A program made the position numbers and the translations under genes. Of a stretch of 64,000 nucleotides of DNA, positions 50,574 through 58,635 are shown piece by piece. The stretch lies in the NCBI GenBank assembly GCA_963772975.1, contig CAVYZH010000007.1:1-64000 (forward strand), written 5' to 3'. Positions within the stretch are counted from its first letter, which is position 1. Each line of letters opens with the position of its first letter. Below the pieces are notes generated by a model, which saw nothing but the letters and a program-made list of their open reading frames with translations, did not search any database and had not been told where the DNA came from. The stretch comes from AC-32 sp963772975. Its GTDB lineage: Bacteria > Actinomycetota > Thermoleophilia > Gaiellales > Gaiellaceae.

Positions 50574-52844
50574 CTCGGCGCCAAAGCGCTCGCCCAGCGC
50601 GTTGACGATCCGCTCACGCAGCTTCGCCGCGTCCTCGTCGGTCAGCGTCCGCTCGGCCGACTGGAAGGTGGCCGCGAAGGCGATCGACTTGCGGCCCTCG
50701 CCGACCTGCTCGCCGCGGTAGACGTCGAAGGGCCGCAGCTCGCGCAGCTCCTCGCCCGCGGCCTCGCGCGCGGCAGCGACGAGCTCGGCGGCGCTGACCT
50801 CTTCCGCCACGGCGAACGCGAGATCCTGGTGGACCGGCGGGAACGAGACGACGTCGGTGTAGAGCACCTCCTCGCGCGCGACCTCGAGCAGCTTCGCCAG
50901 GTCGAGCTCGAACGCGCCCCAGACGCCGTCGAGCACGGCCGGATGGAGCTCGCCGACCACGCCGTCCGCGGTCGCCGCCGACTTGCCGGGGTGCAGCAGC
51001 TCGTGCTCGGCGCGCTCGAAGCTCGGCTCGGCCTTGAGCGCTGCGTAGAGCGTGTCGACGATCCCCTTCGCCCGCGGCCAGCCGCCCTCGACGATCGCGG
51101 CAACGTGCGTCTTCTCGTCGGGCAGGTTCTGCGCGGGGAGATAGACGCGCGCGATCTCGAACAGGGCGACGTATTCCGCGCCGAGCTCGACGTTGCGCCG
51201 GATCGCCTCGACCAGGCTCGGGAGCAGGCTCGTGCGGAGCACTGCGAGCTCGGCCGAGATCGGTTCGGGCAAGCGGAGGGCCTGCGGGTTCGCGTCGTCG
51301 GGCCGCAGCGACGGCGTGTACGTCTCGGTCAGGCCGAGGCCCGTGAGCAGGTTCTCGATCCGCCGGCGCAGGCGCTGCCCGGGCGTGAGCGCGCCGAACA
51401 TCGCCCGGCGAGCCGGCAACGTGAACGGAACATCGTCGAGCCGTGCGCGTGCCACCTCCTCGACTACGTCGACCTCGCGCGTCACGTCTCTGGCCCGCCA
51501 GGTGGGAACGGCAACGTCCTCCTTGCTGCTCTCGAAGCCGAGGCGCTCGAGCCAGCCGAGTTGTTCCGCGGCGGGTGTCTCGAGCCCGATCACCTCGTCG
51601 GCGCGCTCGGGCCGGTAGCGGATCACCGGCCGCTCGGGCAGGCCTTCGTGCACGTCGGCGTCGGCGACCCAGACGGCGCCTGCGGTGTCGGCCAGCAGCT
51701 GCGTGGCGAGATTCGCGGCCGGCTCTGCGAGGTACGGGTCGACGCCTTTCTCCCAGCGGTTCGAGCCCTCCGTGCGCAGCCGCAGCCGCTCGGAGCTGCG
51801 GAAGATCCCGGTCGGCTCGAAGTTCGCCGCCTCGAGCAGCACTTCGCTCGTCTCGTCGGAGATCTCGGTCTCCTCGCCGCCCATGATCCCGGCGAGGGCG
51901 ACCGAGCGCTCGCTGTCGGCGATCATCAGGTCCGCGGGCTCGAGCTTCCGGTCGACGCCGTCGAGCGTGCGAATCGTTTCTCCAGGCTGCGCGCGCCGGA
52001 CGACGATCCGCCGGCCGGCGAGCTTCGCCAGGTCGAAGGCGTGCAGCGGGTTCCCGAGCGCGAGCATCACGTAGTTGGTCACGTCGACGACGTTCGAGAT
52101 CGGCCGCATGCCGGCGTTCGACAGCCGTGCCCGGAGCCAGATCGGGGACTGTCCCACGGACACGTCCCGAAAGACGCGGCCGATGTAGCGCGGGCAGCCT
52201 GCGAAGTCGTCGACCTGAACCTCGACCTGTCCGTCCGGGACTGGTTCGGAGTCTGACCCCGGCCATGGCCCCAAGGGCAGGTCGTAGAGAGCGGCGACCT
52301 CGCGCGCGAGGCCGTAGATCGAGAGCAGGTCGGGCCGGTTGCCGGTCGACTCGACCAGCAGCACCTCCTCGACGAGCGGCAGCACGTCGCCGAGCGGCGT
52401 CCCCGGCTCGATCTCCGGGAGCACCATGATCCCGGAGTGGTCCGAGCCGAGCTCGACCTCGTCCTCGGCCAGGATCATCCCGTCCGAGAGCTCGCCGCGA
52501 ACCTTGCGCTGCTCGAGCTGCAGCCCGCCGGGAAGCCGCGCGCCCGGCAGCGCAACGGCGACCGTCGCCCCGGCGCCGAAGTTCCAGGCGCCGCAGACGA
52601 TCTGGCGAGGGTCACCGTCCCCCACGTCCACTCGGCAGAGCTGGAGCCGGTCGGCGTTGGGGTGCTTCTCGGCCTCGAGCACGCGCCCGACCCGGAAGAG
52701 CCCGAGGTTGCCGTCCTCGTCGGGCACCCCACGGCGCTCGATCCCATCAACTTCCGCGGTCGAGATCGAGAGCCGCTCCGCCAGCTCGGGGAGCGGCATC
52801 TCCAGCGGGACGTACTCCCGCAACCAGGAAACCGGGACTCTCAA
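50562..52844 (-). CDS. pheT: Phenylalanyl-tRNA synthetase beta subunit
   Basis: 760 residues. Start MRVPVSWLREYVPLEMPLPE from a TTG at 52844 that overlaps the pheS stop (TTGA). The EMAP-like tRNA-binding fold has EKHPNADRLQLCRVD near 60, then the B3/B4 editing domains (LLVESTGNRPDLLSIYGLAR), NVVDVTNYVMLALGNPLHAF near 262, the catalytic-like core and a C-terminal ferredoxin-fold anticodon-binding domain (YTDVVSFPPVHQDLAFAV, RTLTDEDA). Charges tRNA-Phe together with PheS. The length is slightly below the usual 790-800. Confidence 0.96.
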   Translation of the reverse strand: MRVPVSWLREYVPLEMPLPELAERLSISTAEVDGIERRGVPDEDGNLGLFRVGRVLEAEKHPNADRLQLCRVDVGDGDPRQIVCGAWNFGAGATVAVALPGARLPGGLQLEQRKVRGELSDGMILAEDEVELGSDHSGIMVLPEIEPGTPLGDVLPLVEEVLLVESTGNRPDLLSIYGLAREVAALYDLPLGPWPGSDSEPVPDGQVEVQVDDFAGCPRYIGRVFRDVSVGQSPIWLRARLSNAGMRPISNVVDVTNYVMLALGNPLHAFDLAKLAGRRIVVRRAQPGETIRTLDGVDRKLEPADLMIADSERSVALAGIMGGEETEISDETSEVLLEAANFEPTGIFRSSERLRLRTEGSNRWEKGVDPYLAEPAANLATQLLADTAGAVWVADADVHEGLPERPVIRYRPERADEVIGLETPAAEQLGWLERLGFESSKEDVAVPTWRARDVTREVDVVEEVARARLDDVPFTLPARRAMFGALTPGQRLRRRIENLLTGLGLTETYTPSLRPDDANPQALRLPEPISAELAVLRTSLLPSLVEAIRRNVELGAEYVALFEIARVYLPAQNLPDEKTHVAAIVEGGWPRAKGIVDTLYAALKAEPSFERAEHELLHPGKSAATADGVVGELHPAVLDGVWGAFELDLAKLLEVAREEVLYTDVVSFPPVHQDLAFAVAEEVSAAELVAAAREAAGEELRELRPFDVYRGEQVGEGRKSIAFAATFQSAERTLTDEDAAKLRERIVNALGERFGAELRA

Positions 52845-53836
52845 AACTGCGTCAGAACCCTCAGGTCGCCATCCCAGAGCGCGCGGATGTCGGGGAAGTC
52901 GTACTTCAGCTGCGCGACGCGCTCGATCCCGCAGCCGAAGGCGAAACCGCTCCACTCTTCCGGGTCGACGCCGACATTCTCGAACACACGCGGGTCGACT
53001 ACCCCGGAGCCGCCCATCTCGATCCAGCCCGAGTACCGGCAGGTACGGCAGCCGGAGCCGCCGCAGATCCCGCAGGAGACGTCCGGCTCCATCGAGGGCT
53101 CGGTGAACGGGAAGTAGTGCGTGCGGAAACGGACGCGCCGGTCGGGGCCGAAGATCGCGCGCATCACGTGCAGCAGCGTCCCTTTCAGGTCGGCGAGCGT
53201 CAGCCCGCGGTCGACCGCGAGGCCCTCGAACTGATGGAAGATCGGGTAGTGCGTCGCGTCGATGTCGTCGCGCCGGTACGTGCGCCCGATCGAGACCATG
53301 TAGATCGGCGGCTCGCGCTCCTCGAGCGCGAGGATCTGGCTCGGCGAGGTCTCGGTACGGAGCAGCCGGTCGTTGTCGAAGAAGAAGGTCGCGCGATGCG
53401 ACCGCGCCGGGTGCCACGGGTCGAAGGCGAGCTTGTCGAAGTTGTACTCGACCGTCTCGACCTCGCGGTCGTCACGAATCTCGTAGCCGAGGCCCAGGAA
53501 CGCGTCCTCGATCTGCCGCCGTGCCTGCGTGATCGGGTGCAGGTGCCCGAGCGGAAGCTGGTCGCCGGGCAGCGTGACGTCGACGACGTCCTCGGTCAGC
53601 GAGCGGTCGAGCTCGGCGCGCTCGAGCTCCTCGCGCCGTGACGCGAGCGCCGCCTCGAGCCGGTCGCGCAGCGAGTTGAGCGTCATCCCCGTCTCGCGGT
53701 CGCGCACCGCGCGCAGGGCCTGCGCGAGCTCGCTCTTGCGGCCGAGGTAGCGGACGCGTGCCTCCTCGAGCTCGGCCGGCGTCGTCGCGCCCGAGATCGC
53801 GCTCTGCGCCTCGGTTTCCAGGGCCTGCGCGTCCAT
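52841..53836 (-). CDS. pheS: Phenylalanyl-tRNA synthetase alpha subunit
   Basis: 331 residues. An N-terminal coiled coil (EARVRYLGRKSELAQALRAV near 26-45) is followed by the class II catalytic core: GHLHPITQARRQIEDAFLGL (motif 1) near 97, SIGRTYRRDDIDATHYPIFH (motif 2) near 192, and FGCGIERVAQLKYDFPDIR (motif 3) near 299. A Cys-rich insert SCGICGGSGCRTCRYSGW, seen in many bacterial PheS, may bind zinc. ATG at 53836, 24 nt from a divergent methyltransferase start. Confidence 0.97.
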   Translation of the reverse strand: MDAQALETEAQSAISGATTPAELEEARVRYLGRKSELAQALRAVRDRETGMTLNSLRDRLEAALASRREELERAELDRSLTEDVVDVTLPGDQLPLGHLHPITQARRQIEDAFLGLGYEIRDDREVETVEYNFDKLAFDPWHPARSHRATFFFDNDRLLRTETSPSQILALEEREPPIYMVSIGRTYRRDDIDATHYPIFHQFEGLAVDRGLTLADLKGTLLHVMRAIFGPDRRVRFRTHYFPFTEPSMEPDVSCGICGGSGCRTCRYSGWIEMGGSGVVDPRVFENVGVDPEEWSGFAFGCGIERVAQLKYDFPDIRALWDGDLRVLTQF

Positions 53837-53860
53837 CGGGCGACTGTACCATCGGCTTTC

Positions 53861-54553
53861 GTGAGCGCCTGGGACGCCTTCGCGGTCGACTACGAGAAGT
53901 GGGCCGCCGAGATGACGGAGGACATTCCGTTCTACGTCGAGCTGGCGCGCGAGGCCGACGGCGCGCTCGTCGAGCTCGCGGTGGGCAACGGACGCGTGGC
54001 GATCCCGGTCGCGGAGGCAACGGGCAAAGCAGTGCTCGGAATCGACATCTCGCCGGCCATGCTCGCCCAGGCACGCGCCAACGGAGAGGAAGCCGGCGTC
54101 GAGCTCGAGCTGCGCGAGGGCGACATGCGGGAGCTCGCGCTGGACGAGCCGGCGGCGCTGATTTACTGCCCGGCCCGTGCGCTGATGCACCTGCCGACGT
54201 GGGCCGACCGCCGTCGCACCTTCGAGCGGATCGCGGCTGCCCTCGAGCCCGGAGGGCGCTTCGCCTGGAACGCGTTCGTCTTCAACCCGCACATCGCCGG
54301 CAAGCTCGATGGGCACTGGCAGGACGACGCCCCGGTCCGGCATCGCGTCGACTACGTCCCGGCGGACTCCCGGATCGACCTGACGCTTGAAGACGGCTCG
54401 ACGATCCCCCTCTACTGGTCGACGCGCGGCGAGTGGGAAGGCTTGCTCGACGTGGCCGGCCTCGAGACCGAGGCGCTCCATGGCTGGTTCGACCGCCGCC
54501 CGTTCGACGAGAGCAGCGAGGAGTTCGTCTGGGTCGCGCGGCGCCCGGCGTGA
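53861..54553 (+). CDS. Class I SAM-dependent methyltransferase
   Basis: 230 residues. SAM-binding motif I is VELAVGNGRVAIPVAEATG near 37-55; VLGIDISPAMLAQARANGEE near 58 is motif post-I; GDMRELALDEPAALIYCPAR near 90. The acceptor cannot be told. C-terminal GWFDRRPFDESSEEFVWVAR is shared with the next gene (GWFDRRPYAGGEDTVWIAR), so the two arose by tandem duplication. GTG start at 53861; its stop overlaps the next GTG. Confidence 0.85.
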   Translation: MSAWDAFAVDYEKWAAEMTEDIPFYVELAREADGALVELAVGNGRVAIPVAEATGKAVLGIDISPAMLAQARANGEEAGVELELREGDMRELALDEPAALIYCPARALMHLPTWADRRRTFERIAAALEPGGRFAWNAFVFNPHIAGKLDGHWQDDAPVRHRVDYVPADSRIDLTLEDGSTIPLYWSTRGEWEGLLDVAGLETEALHGWFDRRPFDESSEEFVWVARRPA

Positions 54554-55254
54554 GCCTCTACGACTCGATCGCCGAGCTCTACGACCCATGGAGCGTGAGC
54601 GTCACCGAGGACGTGGGCTTCTACGTCGAGGAGGCCGAGCGCGCAGGCTCACCGGTGGTCGAGCTCGCTGTCGGCACGGGCCGAATCGCGGTGCCGACCG
54701 CCGCCGCCGGGGTCCGCGTGATCGGAATCGACTCCTCGCCGGGGATGCTCGAGGTCTGCCGCCGCCGCGGCGAGCTCGCGGGCGTGAGCGAGCTACTCGA
54801 CCTGCGCCCGGGCGCGCTCGAGGCACCGCCGGTCGAGGAGCGGGTCGCGCTCGTCACCTGCCCATTCCGCTCCTACCTGCACCTGCTCGACGACGACTCG
54901 CGCCTGCGTGCGCTGGGCGCCGCGCGCGAGCTGCTCCTCCCGCGCGGACGGCTCGTCTTCGACGTCTTCGCCCCGAGCGCGGGCGATATTGCCGACACGC
55001 ACGGCCGCTGGCTCGAGCGCGAGCCGGGGATCTTCGAGCGCGCCGAGTGGGACTCGCAGGCCCGCACGCTGACGCTGTCCGTCCGTGGTGAGAGCGGCGA
55101 GACGAGCTTCGTGCTCGCGTGGCTCTCGAACGACGAGTGGCGCGCGCTGCTCGAACAGGCCGGCTTCCAGGTCGTCGGCTGCTACGGCTGGTTCGATCGC
55201 CGGCCGTACGCCGGCGGCGAAGACACGGTGTGGATCGCGAGGAAGCCCGGCTAG
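54550..55254 (+). CDS. Class I SAM-dependent methyltransferase, tandem paralogue
   Basis: 234 residues. Motif I VELAVGTGRIAVPTAAAGVR near 38, IGIDSSPGMLEVCRRRGELA near 58, ALVTCPFRSYLHLLDDDSR near 103. Start GTG 54550 overlaps the previous stop (GTGA). Compared with its neighbour the N-terminus keeps the pattern YDSIAELYDPWSVSVTEDVG versus WDAFAVDYEKWAAEMTEDIP. Substrate unknown. Convergent with the MOSC gene (4-nt overlap). Confidence 0.85.
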   Translation: MSLYDSIAELYDPWSVSVTEDVGFYVEEAERAGSPVVELAVGTGRIAVPTAAAGVRVIGIDSSPGMLEVCRRRGELAGVSELLDLRPGALEAPPVEERVALVTCPFRSYLHLLDDDSRLRALGAARELLLPRGRLVFDVFAPSAGDIADTHGRWLEREPGIFERAEWDSQARTLTLSVRGESGETSFVLAWLSNDEWRALLEQAGFQVVGCYGWFDRRPYAGGEDTVWIARKPG

Positions 55255-55679
55255 ACCAGCTCGACCGGGTCGCCGACGGCGACCTCGCCGGACTCGACGA
55301 TCCGCGCGAGCATCCCGCGCTTGCCCTGGAGCTCTGCGCGAAGCCCGTCGCGCAGCTCGTCCATGCGGTGGCACGGGTCGCAGACCATCGTGATTTCGAA
55401 CACGGCCTCGTCGCCGACCTTCACGCGCTGGCCGACCGGCCATTGCTCGACGTCGGTGCCCTCTACGGTCAGGTTCTCGCGGATCGCGCCCGGTTCAACG
55501 CCGACCGAGTCCAGGTGCTCCTTCGACACGAACAGGACTTCGCGCTTTGGCGGGTTGGCGTGGGCGCAGCCCTCGAGCCCCTCGCCCGCGATCGCTCGAC
55601 GCCGCTCGTGCGGCACAGAGATACCGCTCTTGCGGGCGGGCGAGGTGAACACTCCGCTGATCCTCGGCACGGGAGTCAC
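55251..55679 (-). CDS. MOSC-domain protein
   Basis: 142 residues: VFTSPARKSGISVPHERRRA at the N-terminus, REVLFVSKEHLDSVGVEPGA then IRENLTVEGTDVEQWPVGQR, and VCDPCHRMDELRDGL near 100-114. The MOSC fold with the Cys in CDPC is the part that carries sulfur or molybdenum cofactor in MOCOS and YiiM relatives. It is a short, single-domain version. GTG start at 55679, one base after the next gene's stop; probably transcribed with the TrmH-like gene. Confidence 0.8.
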   Translation of the reverse strand: MTPVPRISGVFTSPARKSGISVPHERRRAIAGEGLEGCAHANPPKREVLFVSKEHLDSVGVEPGAIRENLTVEGTDVEQWPVGQRVKVGDEAVFEITMVCDPCHRMDELRDGLRAELQGKRGMLARIVESGEVAVGDPVELV

Positions 55680-55680
55680 T

Positions 55681-56379
55681 TTAGCGATGGCTCCGGCGCC
55701 AGTCGTAGAGCGCTATCGTCCCGGCCATCGCGACGTTCAGCGACTCGGCCGGGCCGGCCAGCGGGATCATCGCACTTGCCTCGCAGGCCGCGACCACCTC
55801 GTCCGCAAGCCCCTCGCGCTCCGAGCCGAGCACGAAGCGTGAGAGCGACGGGTCGAGCTCCGAGAGCGGCGGCGCGTCGTGCGCCACCAGCGCGACTGCT
55901 CCCTGTGGCGCGAAGTCGGCCATCGGCACACGGAAGATCGAGCCGGTAGAGGCCCGCAACGCCTTCGGCCCGAACGGGTCGGCGCAGCCCGGCGACAGCG
56001 CGAGGTAGGCGCCGAACGCGTCGCAGGCCCGGGCCAGCGTGCCGACGTTGCCGGGATCGCCGACCCGCCAGAGCTCGAGCCCTAGCGGCGGTAGCTTCCG
56101 CTCCGGCCGCGCCGTCCGGAAGACGCCGATCACCCGCGGCGCGTGCCCGAGCGTCGAGACCTCAGCCAGCAGGTGCGACGAGACCTGCTCCGCCCGCAGA
56201 GCCAACTCCGGCGGGCGCGCCGCATCCACGAGCGCGAAGTCGAGCTCCCAGCCGCCCTCGAGCGCGGCCGCGACCAGGTCCTCGCCCTCGGCCACGAACT
56301 GGCCGAGCTTGTCGCGCTGCCGCCGCGTCTCCAGCTTGCGGACGAGCTTCAGCTTCGGGTTGTCGCTCGAAGTGATCAC
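55681..56379 (-). CDS. TrmH/SpoU-family RNA 2'-O-methyltransferase
   Basis: 232 residues from a GTG at 56379 overlapping the previous stop (GTGA), which gives the usual start MITSSDNPKLKLVRKLETRR. An earlier TTG at 56397 is possible but reads into the neighbouring gene. An N-terminal substrate-binding domain is followed by SPOUT-fold motifs: WRVGDPGNVGTLARACDAFG, FVLGSEREGLADEVVAACEA and MIPLAGPAESLNVAMAGTIA, the trefoil-knot SAM site. Methylates a ribose in rRNA or tRNA; the exact site is unknown. Confidence 0.9.
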   Translation of the reverse strand: MITSSDNPKLKLVRKLETRRQRDKLGQFVAEGEDLVAAALEGGWELDFALVDAARPPELALRAEQVSSHLLAEVSTLGHAPRVIGVFRTARPERKLPPLGLELWRVGDPGNVGTLARACDAFGAYLALSPGCADPFGPKALRASTGSIFRVPMADFAPQGAVALVAHDAPPLSELDPSLSRFVLGSEREGLADEVVAACEASAMIPLAGPAESLNVAMAGTIALYDWRRSHR

Positions 56380-57371
56380 TCTCGCCACCGAATCCAATTG
56401 CCGTGGAAGTCACAGCGGAGCAGAAAACGGCGCTCGCCGCCGGGCCAGAGGCCGACCTCGAGCTCGTAGCTGTCGTGCCGGTCCTCCTCGAGCTCCTCGA
56501 CCGCCCGCGTCGAGACCCAGCCGAGCGGGCCCTCGCGGCCGGCCTCCTCCAGCAGCGCGCGCAGCTCGGCGCGCTTCTCGCGGCCGATGTAGCCGGTCGA
56601 GGCGGTCTGGAAGACCACCGTCAGCGCCTCCTCGTCACGCTGGGCGAGCACCGCCGGGAGCAGCTCGACGTAGTCGCCACGAACGAGCGTCGGCGGCTCG
56701 CGCCGCAGGATTGCGATCGCGCGGCGCAGCCGCTGTGCCCGCTCGACGCGGCCGGGCCAGATGAAGGCGTGCAGCAGGCGCGCCCCGTGCTCGCTCGTGA
56801 CGTCGACCGGATTGAGGTCGATCCCGAGCCGGAGCCGCACCGCAGGCCGGCGGGCAAGCACCTCCTGCGGGACCGGCACGTATTCGACCCCGCGCAGCAA
56901 CAGCTCGGAGGAGCCCCAACGCCCGGCGCGGTAGGCGTAGGCGTACCGGTCCCACAGCAAGTTCAATCCCGCCGAGGGGCCGAGCTCGACGAGATCGACC
57001 GTCTCCGCTCCGTGCTCGGCGGCGAGGACGAGGAACGCCGGCAGGAGCGCGAAGCAGCGCTGCACCTCGTTCGTCTGCACCGCCTGCTCGCGGACGAAGC
57101 GGGCGAGGAAGTCGCGCCGCGCCTCGAGCGCCGAGCGGAAGTCGTCCCAGTCGCCCGAGAGCGCGTACGGCTCGATCCCGGCGAGCTCGAGGTAGTGGAC
57201 CCCGCCGAAGAGTCGCAGCGGCACATCCCAGCTGAGCTCGTCGACCAGCTCGTCCACGAGCGGCTCGCTCGCGCAGCGGCGCGCGAGGCGCGCGTACACG
57301 GGCGAGCCCTGCGCCTCGAACTGCGTGGCCTGCCGGCGGAAGATCCCGCCGCGATCGCTTGAAGCGCTCAG
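56376..57371 (-). CDS. DUF2332 protein, probable non-canonical CTG start
   Basis: From GTG 57299 the protein is 307 residues, but homologous sequence continues upstream without a usual start codon: GGIFRRQATQFEAQGSPVYA is in frame, and the family normally opens with FRRQA-type sequence. The only candidate near the rplT stop is CTG 57371, which overlaps that stop as CTGA; this gives 331 residues. DUF2332 motifs: VQTNEVQRCFALLPAFLVLA, ELGPSAGLNLLWDRYAYAYR, RRPAVRLRLGIDLNPVDVTS and TVVFQTASTGYI. A SAM-binding-like fold is suggested by ELGPSAGLNL, but function is unknown. Confidence 0.8.
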   Translation of the reverse strand: MSASSDRGGIFRRQATQFEAQGSPVYARLARRCASEPLVDELVDELSWDVPLRLFGGVHYLELAGIEPYALSGDWDDFRSALEARRDFLARFVREQAVQTNEVQRCFALLPAFLVLAAEHGAETVDLVELGPSAGLNLLWDRYAYAYRAGRWGSSELLLRGVEYVPVPQEVLARRPAVRLRLGIDLNPVDVTSEHGARLLHAFIWPGRVERAQRLRRAIAILRREPPTLVRGDYVELLPAVLAQRDEEALTVVFQTASTGYIGREKRAELRALLEEAGREGPLGWVSTRAVEELEEDRHDSYELEVGLWPGGERRFLLRCDFHGNWIRWRE

Positions 57372-57727
57372 GCCTCGAGCGCGGCCTTGGCCTGCGCCGC
57401 GATCTTGCCGAAGGCGTCCGGATCGCTCACCGCGAGGTCGGCGAGCACCTTGCGGTCGAGCGGGATCTCGGCCTTGCGCAGGCCTGAGACGAACTGGTTG
57501 TAGGAGAGCCCCTCGCGCCGCGCGGCCGCGTTGATGCGCATGATCCAGAGGCGCCGGAAGGTGCGCTTCTTATTCTTGCGGTCGCGGTAGGCGTAGACCA
57601 GCGAGTGGTCGACCTGCTCCTTGGCGCGCCGGTAGCTGGAGTGCTTAAGGCCCCAGTAGCCGCGTGCCTGCTCGAGCACCTTGCGGCGCTTCTTGCGCCC
57701 GTGAACGGATCGCTTGACTCGCGGCAC
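57368..57727 (-). CDS. rplT: Ribosomal protein L20
   Basis: 119 residues: MPRVKRSVHGRKKRRKVLEQ then ARGYWGLKHSSYRRAKEQVD, YAYRDRKNKKRTFRRLWIMR and INAAARREGLSYNQFVSGL. Binds 23S rRNA early in assembly and, in other bacteria, represses its own operon. GTG start at 57727, 3 nt after rpmI. Last ribosomal gene of the infC-rpmI-rplT operon, but coupled by CTGA overlap to the DUF2332 gene downstream. Confidence 0.97.
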   Translation of the reverse strand: MPRVKRSVHGRKKRRKVLEQARGYWGLKHSSYRRAKEQVDHSLVYAYRDRKNKKRTFRRLWIMRINAAARREGLSYNQFVSGLRKAEIPLDRKVLADLAVSDPDAFGKIAAQAKAALEA

Positions 57728-57730
57728 GGA

Positions 57731-57925
57731 CTACCTCCCCAGCAGCTTCTTGATCTCGCGGGTGTCCGAAGCCGCGACCGGCTGGTCGCGCCGGAAGGCA
57801 CGCTTGCGCTTAGGCGATTTCTTCTCGAGCAGGTGGGCTTTCGGCGCTTTCCGCCGCAGGAGCTTGCCCGTTCCCGTCACCTTGAACCGCTTCTTCGTCG
57901 CGCTGTGTGTCTTCTGCTTTGGCAT
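57731..57925 (-). CDS. rpmI: Ribosomal protein L35
   Basis: 64 residues: MPKQKTHSATKKRFKVTGTG, then KLLRRKAPKAHLLEKKSPKR and a tail ending REIKKLLGR, normal for L35 in the 50S subunit. ATG at 57925 with GGAG 12 bases upstream. The first 116 nt also encode the C-terminal extension of IF3 in a different frame, an unusually long overlap. Confidence 0.96.
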   Translation of the reverse strand: MPKQKTHSATKKRFKVTGTGKLLRRKAPKAHLLEKKSPKRKRAFRRDQPVAASDTREIKKLLGR

Positions 57926-58490
57926 CTTTGTGTGTCGCTCCGGCGTTCTTCGTCGGGCCCAGCATCATCACCATGTTGCGGCCGTCCTGGAGCGGCGGGG
58001 ACTCTATCTGCCCGATCTCCTTCACGTCCTCGGCCAGCCGCATCAGCAGGTCACGCCCGCGCTCCGGATGGCTCTGCTCCCGGCCGCGGAACATGATCGT
58101 CACCTTGACCTTCGCGCGCTGGTTGAGAAAGCGCTCGACGTGGCCTTTCTTGGTGTTGTAGTCGTGGATCCCGATTTTGGGCCTGAGCTTGATCTCCTTG
58201 ACGTTGACCGACACCTGGTGCTTGCGCGCGAGCTTGGCCTTCTGCTCCTGCTCGTAGCGGTACTTGCCGTAATCCATCACCTTCGCGACGGGCGGATCGG
58301 CCTGCGCGGCGACCTCGACCAGATCGAGGTTCTTGCCCCACGCGTACTCGCGCGCTTCGTTCGTGTCCTTGACACCGATCTGTGAGCCGTCGTCGTCCAC
58401 CAGGCGCACCTTCGGCGCGCGGATCATCTCGTTGATGCGCGCCTGCGGTACCGGGGCGCGATCGGGCTCCACGTTTCGGCGTGGTCTCAA
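57810..58490 (-). CDS. infC: Translation initiation factor IF-3
   Basis: 226 residues from TTG 58490 (a GTG at 58472 is also possible). N-terminal domain VPQARINEMIRAPKVRLVDD, linker REYAWGKNLDLVEVAAQADP with KVMDYGKYRYEQEQKAKLAR, and the C-terminal domain EIKLRPKIGIHDYNTKKGHV with VTIMFRGREQSHPERGRDLL. It then extends about 50 residues past the normal end with an acidic/Ala tail (KAEDTQRDEEAVQGDGNGQA) encoded inside rpmI. The strong ribosome site AAGGAGG at 58515-58521 is 24 nt before the TTG and serves a 5-codon frame first, so the start may be affected by an indel. Confidence 0.92.
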   Translation of the reverse strand: MRPRRNVEPDRAPVPQARINEMIRAPKVRLVDDDGSQIGVKDTNEAREYAWGKNLDLVEVAAQADPPVAKVMDYGKYRYEQEQKAKLARKHQVSVNVKEIKLRPKIGIHDYNTKKGHVERFLNQRAKVKVTIMFRGREQSHPERGRDLLMRLAEDVKEIGQIESPPLQDGRNMVMMLGPTKNAGATHKDAKAEDTQRDEEAVQGDGNGQAPAAESAESPPAREEIA

Positions 58491-58504
58491 AGGCGTGTCA
58501 CCAA
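58487..58504 (-). other. Possible mini-ORF overlapping the infC start
   Basis: TTG-GTG-ACA-CGC-CTT-TGA follows the strong AAGGAGG site by 10 nt and its stop TGA overlaps the infC TTG (TTGA). It could be a leader peptide coupled to infC, or the real infC start separated by a one-base sequencing error in the CCTTTG run. Confidence 0.3.
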
Positions 58505-58530
58505 GCTCTCGTTTCCTCCTTCTCTACGAC

Positions 58531-58551
58531 AAAAACCGCTGCAAGCAGCGG
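58531..58551 (-). terminator. Intrinsic terminator or attenuator before infC
   Basis: CCGCTG-CTTG-CAGCGG followed by TTTTT on the minus strand, 85 nt after thrS ends and 27 nt before the infC ribosome site at 58515-58521 begins. As a plain terminator it separates thrS from infC; as an attenuator it could control infC-rpmI-rplT, which is known in Firmicutes to be regulated by L20 through a leader. Confidence 0.8.
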
Positions 58552-58635
58552 CCCGAAATCCTCGTCCTGCGACTCGGTTGAACCTCCGCGGAGCGCGTGC
58601 TCGGAAGGTGAGGGTGGGCCCCTGCTTGTGCAGGG

